Assembly: GCA_003313425.1 (NCBI GenBank)
Contig: NHZP01000059.1
Span: 124,001 to 188,000 of the forward strand
Direction of reading: 5' to 3'
Source: Pseudopyrenochaeta lycopersici
Taxonomy: Eukaryota > Ascomycota > Dothideomycetes > Pleosporales > Pseudopyrenochaetaceae
DNA length: 64,000 nucleotides
In this document: positions 56,259-64,000 of the stretch, one piece after another
Layout of the letters: each line of letters starts with the position of its first letter
Numbering within the stretch: position 1 is the stretch's first letter
Translations under genes and position numbers: made by a program
Notes under the pieces: generated by a model
The model's input: only the letters and a program-made list of their open reading frames with translations
Databases searched by the model: none
What the model was told of the DNA's origin: nothing

Positions 56259-57775
56259 AGTTGTCCGTATTATGTTAACTCGCTCTAGCAGCAGATGTCT
56301 GGTTTACGGTTTAGTAATTGAAATTCTGCTGCGATCGCGATTTTTCTCAGGGCGGCTTCTGGTAAATTTCATAGTGTGACAATACTACAAGCTCCTACTA
56401 TAGTCGCTAGCGAAGTCAGCTTCACGCTTGCACGCAGCTGCGACACCATTTCAAGCCTCTAAACCCCGCACGAACCTTTGCCTTAGCTCAGTATTTTCTG
56501 TCAGCTGTCAGCTGTCGAGGTGCAGGTCCAAGGACACTGAGCTAGAGCTAATGGAGCATCGCCTTGGCGAGTCGCGACAAGGGTGGTGCGGGGTTTATGC
56601 AAGGGTGAAGCAAAATTCGCTAGCGACCGTACTACTGTTGAATACAAAGCTTAATGGAAGGAAGAACAGCTGGCATAAAGACCAACGACTTTGAGACGGA
56701 GGAGGCACCCCTAGAACATACTAGACTATACCTAAGACGTAGAGATACTGAACTCTAAGCCTCTTACACCATGGAGACAGCCTATCTGAGACAATTGATG
56801 TTAGCAGTAATAAGAGGGCGAAGCAGAAGATTATTGACTTTATGTCTGTGAGACAGGCTTCGCAGTACCGTTGGGACGGCCTGGAAATGGACAACATACA
56901 GTAGTAGCCTGCATATCCCACGGGAGAGGTCAGGGTAAACAAATTAAGGAGACGGCTGTGCTACCGTGATATACGCTCCAAGGTTTTTTAGCGGAAACTG
57001 GCAGTGTTCAGCTGAAAGCGAGGCTTCTGCCAGCGATGTAAGACGGAATTTGCTTTGAGGCGTCGATCGCTCTGGAAGCCGCCCTAAAAAGTCGTCAAGC
57101 GCCAAGCTTTGTGGTTTCTTTTATCGTGGCCGATTAGTGGCCAAGTGACTACCGGTACGCCAATTTTGCTTAGCCGCCACTTTGGCCATCCGGCTTAGAT
57201 CACAACTTGAGGTTTCCCCTTGTAAAGAAGTCAATCAATTTATATAGTTAACTACAAGCGGAATTAATTAAAAACCTGCTATTTAAAAAAAAAAAAGAGA
57301 AATACAAAACAGCTAGAAATTTCACTGGCTGAACCCTCCAAGCTCGAAACTTTTTGGACACGGTGAATCCCGTAGGTTTTCGCGACACTCTTGATTCGGG
57401 TGGCTTTCTTTGTGCATGATTCTCGGGATCTCAGTCGCAGTGTTCCTCACCGGTCGTAGGGTTAGCGGGGCTGATATCTGGCTTTTGTGGTCGAGATGCA
57501 GAGCTTGCAGGGAACGCGTGGCTTAGCGCTGTGAATTTTCAGCTCGGGATTTAGTGCATACGGCGATAAGCAGCAAACACAGGTTGAGGAGATGCCAAGG
57601 AAAGGATGGAATCACCATCTTGCTAAATCGAAATCCAGATGATAGCGAGATAGTATGACGATATAGAGTTGAGGGTCAACAGAGCCCGCTAGATCACTAT
57701 TGTTTTTCTGGCACCCGTCGTGGGAAAGAGTTGGCCCTGAGAATCTGGTTACATCAAAAGAAGGCAACATTCAAA
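56259..57775. other. Spacer between patatin-like and HET genes
   Basis: 1.5 kb between divergent genes, holding both promoters. An 88-codon plus frame at 56428-56694 and a 73-codon minus frame at 56942-56721 show no motif. A 12-base A run lies at about 57283-57294. Confidence 0.35.
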
Positions 57776-60289
57776 ATGGATCCTGCGCTGCCCGAAGTCT
57801 ACGACCTCCATGGCCGTCTTCGCGATCCCTACACAGGGAATACGCTTGAAGAAGGTCAAGAAGGACCGAACTCGATCTTCTATGTGCCTGGTCTATCATC
57901 AGCAACCAAGCCAGACTACATGCTGTTCACCGGGCCTGACAAGGCGATGCCATTTTCCGAGATGATGCAAAAGATGCGCGATGCCGGCTTCGAGGGCGGG
58001 AACATAATGATGCATGTTACGCCGAGGCCACAAGATGCCGAGCGAGTTCCGTCTCCGCCTCCAAAGGGTTATAATGACACCGAGGAAGCCATGTCGTTCG
58101 GAAGTCTGTATCGCACGAATTGTAATTATTGTTGGGCCATCATCAAGCAAAAGGAACGAGAGAGAGGTTTCAGGCTCCATGAGATCAAGGGCGCAGCGGA
58201 TAGGGGTTGTAGTACCTGTGGCGTGCTCTACGCTGGAATTTGTAGATTTGCGGGTATGTTGTTCGAGAGATACGACATATCAAAAGTTCGTGTGCGACAG
58301 ATGGAATGTGATAGATCGAGGTTACTTGGGGATACGAACAAGGTGAATGTGTGCTTTGATGAGTATAATGGAGAGGCCTTTGATCTAAGTTTTAAGGGAG
58401 AAGGGAAGTTCAAAGGATATGAATCAGCTTGCACAGTTATGCTAATTTCTTCCATAGTTCCTGGCATAAAGCCAGAGTTTCCCTGGGAAAAGAAAGAACA
58501 CGAGAAGAAAGAAGCCCGAATCATGGATACATCCTCGTACGAGTCCATTAAACAAATCAAGAAATGGCTCAAAACCTGCTCCGAAGAGCACTCAGGGTGT
58601 ACCGTCCCTCGAATATCACAGCTTCCCAGACGGGTTCTCGAAATATCTAACCGAAGAGTCCGATTAATTGAAGCAAATGGAAAAAGGGGCCAGTACGTTG
58701 CGCTAAGCCACTGCTGGGGACGCAAAATCACCACCAAGCTACTTGCATCGAATCTAGAAGAATTGAAAGAAGATATCCCCTGGAGCTTGCTCTCAAAGAC
58801 TTTTCAAGATGCCATCACCGTGACGTGGAAACTTGGCTTCAGATATATATGGATCGATGCTCTGTGTATCTTACAGGGTGGTGACAGCTTGAAAGATTGG
58901 GAATACCATGCTGCAAAAATGGCTAAGATTTTCACCGACGCACAGCTCACCATCTCTGCTTCGCGGAGTCCCGACGGAGCTGGCGGCTGTTTTTCGTCGC
59001 GCCTGAAGGAGCCATACACTTTACGTTCGGGGGGAGGCCAGCAAATACTAAACCCTGCGTTATGGATGCCTTTTAAGCTTCAGGGTAGAGACCGAGAAGA
59101 CTGCCAAAAAGATTTTATAGTGCGGCTCAAGATTCCCCATGGCCTATACCAGAATCGGCAGCCCAGCGAGCCGTTACTGAAAAGAGCTTGGGTGTTTCAA
59201 GAACAGATTCTCAGCCTGAGAAACATCCACTTTGCTTCAGGGGAGCTTTATTTTGAGTGTAAATCGTATACCGCCTGCGAGTGTAGCGGCTGGATTCCGC
59301 GGTCACTTTCTCATCAATGGGAGACGAGATGGCGGAAATCGCATGCCCTGCTCCTAGGCCAGTCACACGTAATCCCAGAGGAAGATGAAGAACGGCTGGC
59401 TCGTAAGAATCTCCCTAAACCGAAACCCATCCCTAAAGCCGCCGCTGAATTTGAAGCTTTTCGAGCATTGATTGAGACATTCACTCGTCTTGACATCACT
59501 GATCCACATGATCGTCTTCCGGCACTTTCGGGAATCACATCTGGACGAAAAGATACTTATTTGGCAGGATTGTGGAAATCCATCCTTTTCGAGTCTCTGC
59601 ACTGGTATCCGCTCTCTCAGATCCAGTCCACCACTCGCGGAACCATACCAGCCTATCGCCCGGCCAAGTATCGTGCGCCAACCTGGTCGTGGGCATCAGT
59701 GGAGGCACCCATTTGCTTTGCCGAGACAGATTTTTATTTTAGCCCACATTCAGCGAAGCAAATCGCAGAAATAAAGGACGCCTGGACGACCCCCGAAGGT
59801 ATAGATCCGCGAGGGAGGGTAACACATGGGGTCCTAACCATTCACGGCCCCATGCTAGAAGCGACGGTGTTGGAGATTGGAACCAAGGAGCGCGAGGGGA
59901 CGACCGCGGAGGAAATTTTGAAGAAGATGAATCAGATGACTCCAACTGCCGTGGACAAAAGTCTTGTGCCGAAACAAAACCTCGTGAATATGGCCCAATA
60001 TGCGGCTTTGCAAATGCATGTCCTTACAGCGGCGGACAAGCAAAAGGTAGAGGAGGCAGAGGAACATCCGTTTATTTGCTATTTGGACGTGCCGATTGAC
60101 CGCGAGAAGAATCTGCCGGCAGAAGTACAGATTAGGGAGATAGTGACATGCTTGGTATTGTCGTCAAAGGTGTGCTTGGTGCTGAGGCCGGTTAGGGGAA
60201 GAGATAATTATTATACGAGAGTAGGGCTGATGGAAGTCAAGAAGGCAATCACGTTTCGAGGAATGGTTGAGCCGATTCATATCATTTAG
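57776..60289 (+). CDS. HET-domain (heterokaryon incompatibility) protein, 837 aa
   Basis: Single exon. The ATG at 57776 (MDPALPEVYDLHGRL) is preferred over the in-frame start 15 codons upstream because context is good (TTCAAAATGG) and the upstream residues look non-protein. N-terminal Cys pairs CNYC and CSTC; HET core YVALSHCWG (about 305-313), FRYIWIDALCILQGG, then DWEYHAAKMAKIFTDAQLTI (about 375-395); later RAPTWSWASVEAPICF. HET domains, distantly related to TIR, trigger regulated cell death when unlike nuclei meet; most family members have no proven role. About 350 residues follow the core without a recognised domain. It shares its 5' spacer with the patatin-like gene. Confidence 0.87.
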   Translation: MDPALPEVYDLHGRLRDPYTGNTLEEGQEGPNSIFYVPGLSSATKPDYMLFTGPDKAMPFSEMMQKMRDAGFEGGNIMMHVTPRPQDAERVPSPPPKGYNDTEEAMSFGSLYRTNCNYCWAIIKQKERERGFRLHEIKGAADRGCSTCGVLYAGICRFAGMLFERYDISKVRVRQMECDRSRLLGDTNKVNVCFDEYNGEAFDLSFKGEGKFKGYESACTVMLISSIVPGIKPEFPWEKKEHEKKEARIMDTSSYESIKQIKKWLKTCSEEHSGCTVPRISQLPRRVLEISNRRVRLIEANGKRGQYVALSHCWGRKITTKLLASNLEELKEDIPWSLLSKTFQDAITVTWKLGFRYIWIDALCILQGGDSLKDWEYHAAKMAKIFTDAQLTISASRSPDGAGGCFSSRLKEPYTLRSGGGQQILNPALWMPFKLQGRDREDCQKDFIVRLKIPHGLYQNRQPSEPLLKRAWVFQEQILSLRNIHFASGELYFECKSYTACECSGWIPRSLSHQWETRWRKSHALLLGQSHVIPEEDEERLARKNLPKPKPIPKAAAEFEAFRALIETFTRLDITDPHDRLPALSGITSGRKDTYLAGLWKSILFESLHWYPLSQIQSTTRGTIPAYRPAKYRAPTWSWASVEAPICFAETDFYFSPHSAKQIAEIKDAWTTPEGIDPRGRVTHGVLTIHGPMLEATVLEIGTKEREGTTAEEILKKMNQMTPTAVDKSLVPKQNLVNMAQYAALQMHVLTAADKQKVEEAEEHPFICYLDVPIDREKNLPAEVQIREIVTCLVLSSKVCLVLRPVRGRDNYYTRVGLMEVKKAITFRGMVEPIHII

Positions 60290-60895
60290 CCACCGCATTA
60301 AATGATGCCAAGAAGCACGTCTTAGCTGGAATGCATTGATGACGATAACTCAAACTCTAGTACATGAATGTTAGCCGAAACGAGAAGTTTTGCGTCCAGC
60401 AAAGTATCTAAGGACTCTGTTGTCTCAGGACGAAAGGAAGGCTGGTGGGAGCCTTTCTTTCGCGCTCCACAATCTCTCCATGGCCTTATTGCGGAACAGC
60501 AAGATATCTGTCTATCAAAGCTCCAGGACCCTGAATAGGCATATTCCAATATTTGTGGAGTGTAATTAGTTTGTGGTTCGATTCGCTATTGGCTTGGTTA
60601 GATGCACATCTCTTCTCATCTAGCAGTTGGTCGACTATCATTAGACCCGGAAGGTACCATATAAGTTTGAGGCTTAAATTAAGGTCCCATTTGTGAGAAG
60701 AAGTAAAACCAAATAAGAACCAACATACGCTTATAAACCAAATAGCAAAACCCAAAATCCAGCTTATCAACTTAGATAGCCAGCTATTAGCCGGGTGCTA
60801 CATTAAAAAATCGGTAACGTTTTGGAAGTGAAGCAAATTAGAGATACAAATTCACGGAATCGGAATATGCAAGTCGTTCTCGGGATATCTCAAGC
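60290..60895. other. Spacer between convergent genes
   Basis: 606 bases between the ends of the HET gene and the SARA-like gene. A 94-codon minus frame at 60770-60486 has a hydrophobic start but no known motif. Confidence 0.35.
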
Positions 60896-62671
60896 TTATG
60901 AAAATTGCGCAGCCGGTCCTTGATACCCCCACAGATCAACAAATAGTTGGAACTTGCATCTTGACCTAACCTCCGGTGCTCTCAAGGCAGCGATTTGCGG
61001 AAGGATAACTTGCGAGTTAATCCCATCCATGCTTGGGTACGCCGTCATTTTCAACCAGCCCTCGCACTTGGGAAGGTCGATCTCGACCACCATCTGCTTC
61101 CCATGATGGCTGGACCCAGGCGGTGCGGGTAGCGGGTTGAGAGGTGTATTCTGTTCAATTATTTTCAAAATTTCTTCTACAAAGCTACCCAGCTCGTCCA
61201 CGGAAACGGTCCCTGATGGAGGTTCGACCAAGAATATGGTCTCTTTGAGCTGGACGTGCGAGTTTGAAGGTGGTTTGGGTGGGCCCTCTGGTTCGTATGT
61301 TCGCCATTGGGCTTTGTGCTCGCTGCCATCGATGGGATTGTGATATGTATTTCGATCAAATTTCAAAATGAACCGCACGCCGTCATCAAGTGTGATAGCG
61401 ATATCTTGCGTGTTTTGAATGGCGTTTCGAATAGTTTCCCAGGTCTGGACGCGTAAGATAACTATCACATATTAGAAGACGAGGACGGTTAGGTCACTTG
61501 TATACTTACTGGCACAGCCGTCCTCAACCATAACACTTTTATCTTCCTGCATTCCCGGCGCAAAAGAAATGAAGGCTAGGTTCATCTTCATTTCAGGTCT
61601 CCTAGCGATCCAAATATTAGCTTCAGATAGAATTACATTGCAGAAGTCTTACATTTTTGATCCATCACCATAAGCCATTGGCTGGGTCTGACCTTTCTTC
61701 CACAAACGCCCACCCTCGGCATCTTCTGACATAAACCCCTCGAAGCATGCCGCCGCCGTTACTGGTTGCCCGAGGACATGATCTTTAAAAACGTGCCTAA
61801 TCTCTCCATCGTCGGCAATGGTGAAAATAATGTCACTTTCGATGTTCATCACATTCAAGCCAAGGATCCGTGCCATCGGCAGACCAACGCGAATACTTCC
61901 TGCCTGGTCTGCCATTTTCACTGCATCTCCCCGATCGCGATCGATCCAGGGCGGATAGGGAAACCATCGTACGGCCATTCCAACATGTCCAATCACACGC
62001 GTGACGCCAAATTGTGTTGCGACCGCAGCTTCTTCGCGAGTCAAGGCGATGGTGTTGTATGCGAGCGGGGGAAGGGTGACTTGAGGGAGTCCGAGAGTGG
62101 AATTGGTGAGGGGGTTCGCAAGAATGAAGCCTCCAAACCTGTTCATGTCCTGCCACTTCTTGCTATTCTGAATCAACAGCACTTTATTGATCTTGAGAAA
62201 CGCAACTCCCTTGTCAAACACAAGGTCCACCATCTGGCCCGGTTGGAGCTTGAGACCTGCATTAGCGAGGGCGTATACGGTTCGGATCCATTCGAGCGGC
62301 GCCTCAGGGAACGCTTCCACCTCCTCGTTCTTTCGTCGCAGGAGTGTGAATACGACTTCCGGTTGCTGGGCCTCGAAGAGACCATTGGAAATGTATGTCC
62401 AGCAAGGGAATTGATTCGGGGGACTATTGACTGCGTGGGCGTGGATAGAGACAGTGAAGGATGAATCTCCCAGCTTGACAATTTTAGGCCACACCCCTGG
62501 CGCGGATAACAGCTGGACGGCAGGAGTTGTTGCTTGAGATGCTGGGTCATGTTGTTGTTGGGAGCCTCGATTCTGCTGTTGTTGCTGCTGCTGCTGGGCA
62601 GGACCTGGTGGCCTCTGAAGCCGGGGCAGTTGGCCGTCGGTTCCGACGTCTTTGCTGGATCCACAACCCAT
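60896..62671 (-). CDS. N-terminally acylated (MGCGSSK) protein resembling the SARA/endofin C-terminal domain (DUF3480 type), 558 aa
   Basis: Three exons: 62671-61653, 61601-61510, 61461-60896; introns of 51 bp (GTAAGA..CTAG) and 48 bp (GTAAGT..GATAG), both frame-restoring. It begins MGCGSSKD, a strong N-myristoylation plus palmitoylation signal, so the protein is probably membrane-bound. A poly-Gln stretch follows (about 24-33). From about residue 90 the order CWTYISNGLFEAQQPEVVFTL, a helical LEWIRTVYALA segment, FPYPPW, an ACFEGF turn, then SVMVEDGCA recalls the C-terminal DUF3480 domain of the animal SARA/endofin FYVE proteins, without the FYVE finger. This is from memory of the family pattern and needs a profile search. 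Role unknown; convergent with the HET gene. Confidence 0.6.
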
Positions 62672-63091
62672 AGTACTAGTGGTCTTTGGGGATGATTGTG
62701 TTAAAACCTCAAAAGAAGCAGCAAGGAGTTAAGGGATCCTCGATCCTCTTTTACTCCTCAATTTTTTTTTTCGACCCAAGCTCCCAAGCCAGGTGACTGC
62801 GGCTTCAATCTCAGCTCGATTCTTGGCAAACGCCACCATTTTGATGGACTGACGATAGCTCGGAAAGAATGAGGGGTCCTCTGCATCACGTGACCCAACC
62901 ACGAGTTTCCTTGCCAAGACTTCATTTCCAATTCTTAACCCGGAATCCCTGATAAAGCGATTTATTAAGTGCCCTAGTGCATTGGGTCCAAGGTATCCTC
63001 GATGGCTACTACCGTGAGATGAAACGAGGAGCATCAGCATTAGCACTAGGATTAGCATCAGCACTCGTACAAACACCGCCGCTTTCCTAGC
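62672..63091. other. Spacer with possible decayed coding sequence
   Basis: A minus frame 63076-62729 (115 codons) is open, starting with a run of hydrophobic residues; it follows the ankyrin remnant and might be its old C-terminal part, but no domain is recognised. Confidence 0.3.
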
Positions 63092-63211
63092 TCACAGTAG
63101 TTTGACCACCACCTCGCGCCCGTTCCCGACTGCCCACGATAGCGGCGCCCGGCCGGACTTGTGTTTAGCGTTGAAGCTAGCGCCTTTACCTAGTAGAAGC
63201 TTGTTATCATC
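63092..63211 (-). pseudogene. Ankyrin-repeat fragment
   Basis: The minus strand reads LLLGKGASFNAKHKSGRAPL followed by SWAVGNGREVVVKLL and then TGA at 63094-63092, i.e. just over one ankyrin repeat. It is preceded by a frame change and has no start. The remainder of the gene is not found in the window, so it is a leftover of a larger ankyrin (perhaps NLR) gene. Confidence 0.6.
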
Positions 63212-63682
63212 CCCGCAAATCGTCTTCTACATTGAGAATATTCAACCTCAGTACGCTATGATCTCTCAGGAAGCTTAAGAATAAGCACAATCCCGCTTTG
63301 AGTGAGCTAACCAAGAATCTATGCATGCATCCAACACTTTGGATAATTATTTCAAGGAGAGTTGAGAGGTTTGGTGTGGGGGATTCCAAGTGCGAAGAGT
63401 AAAGCACTCATAGCATCAAGATTTTAGATGCATAGCTGAACAAAAATAGGGAAATGACGAGATATGGCGTTCAATCCTGCAAATGGATAGAACTCGTGTA
63501 TCCTCACTATCATTAGTAATGAAGCACAGCTACGTATGCAAACTGCTATCACATCCATCGTCCCATCTCTCCAAATTCGTCCCAATCTCTCCTCCTCCGT
63601 CATCTTGATCAATATCAAAGCAAGCCTCACCCGGTGTCCCACTTGCTGTTTCTTCCTCTGCACTATTGCGATCAGACACAGT
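63212..63682. other. Spacer with no supported gene
   Basis: 471 bases with short unrecognised frames (for example 63759-63424 minus, out of phase with the partial gene at the edge). Confidence 0.3.
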
Positions 63683-64000
63683 TCAATCTCTGCGATACGG
63701 CATCCACGGCTCCTCCCGAGGCGTCTCCACGATCCAGCGCTGCATAACCGTCTGCTCACCGCCGGCTATGTACTCTTGTCGGCGGAGACTCTGGCTGCTG
63801 AGACGGGGCTGCGACTCGGTATTGTGGAGTTGTCGTCTGGCGGTGTGTGCTTTGGTGGTGGTCACGTTTTGTGTAGAAGCTTTGGTGACGTATGAGGTAC
63901 GGGTATCAGGGGGAGGATGGGAAGAGGCTGATCCGTTGGTGGCAGCGTTGGTGGTAGAGGTGCGAGTGGTAGTGGAAGGCGCTTGATGCGGGCTAGTTGT
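63683..64000 (-). CDS. C-terminal part of an unidentified gene, cut by the window edge
   Basis: The minus frame is open from base 64000 to a TGA at 63685-63683 (105 codons). The first two-thirds are Thr/Ser/Pro-rich and likely disordered; the end is charged and aromatic (GGEQTVMQRWIVETPREEPW). No domain is recognised. It is listed because a long open frame entering from the edge with protein-like composition suggests a real gene beginning outside; it could be chance. Confidence 0.35.
   Translation of the reverse strand, partial: TTSPHQAPSTTTRTSTTNAATNGSASSHPPPDTRTSYVTKASTQNVTTTKAHTARRQLHNTESQPRLSSQSLRRQEYIAGGEQTVMQRWIVETPREEPWMPYRRD

Overview
The window looks like an accessory, repeat-bearing stretch of a filamentous ascomycete (Pezizomycotina) chromosome. 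Evidence: multi-exon genes with 48-69 bp GT-AG introns, Zn2Cys6 regulators, a HET-domain protein, a PNP-NACHT-ankyrin NLR, a 2EXR protein, a DUF2235 hydrolase and a decayed hAT transposon, separated by long gene-poor spacers. No rRNA, tRNA or CRISPR was found.

Left part (1-14.6 kb): a Tc (toxin complex)-like locus of bacterial type. A 7.9 kb intronless frame (6701-14596) encodes an intact 2631-residue SpvB/TcB-type protein with an RHS core and a unique C-terminal region, i.e. a TcB-TcC-like fusion. Divergent from it, 1-6.3 kb holds a broken relic of the partner TcA-type gene, with stops and frameshifts; a ~0.65 kb N-terminal piece (4561-5217) lies in the opposite orientation. The relic runs off the left edge.

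15-22 kb: a 2EXR protein and a fungal NLR (nucleoside-phosphorylase, NACHT, ankyrin; two introns solved) whose ankyrin array is cut short by an in-frame TAG. 24-32 kb: Old Yellow Enzyme, a Zn2Cys6 regulator and a six-exon Baeyer-Villiger monooxygenase, which could form a small redox/metabolite cluster. 33-41 kb: a tiny Hva1/TUDOR-like gene, a 24-bp minisatellite, and an SF1 helicase whose N-terminal zinc-knuckle array is degenerating and carries an in-frame TAG.

41.5-48.2 kb: a C2HC plus Zn2Cys6 regulator divergent from an extended SDR reductase, then a complete-ended but mutated hAT element (TIRs, 8-bp target duplication). 49.6-62.7 kb: a group resembling fungal self/non-self or effector-type genes: DUF2235 alpha/beta hydrolase, a patatin-like/ankyrin protein with a lost catalytic site, a HET protein, and a protein starting MGCGSSK that resembles the SARA/endofin C-terminal domain. 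The right edge cuts an unidentified gene.

Exon boundaries were worked out by hand from frame, splice signals and protein-family continuity; family names rest on recalled motif patterns, not on searches.
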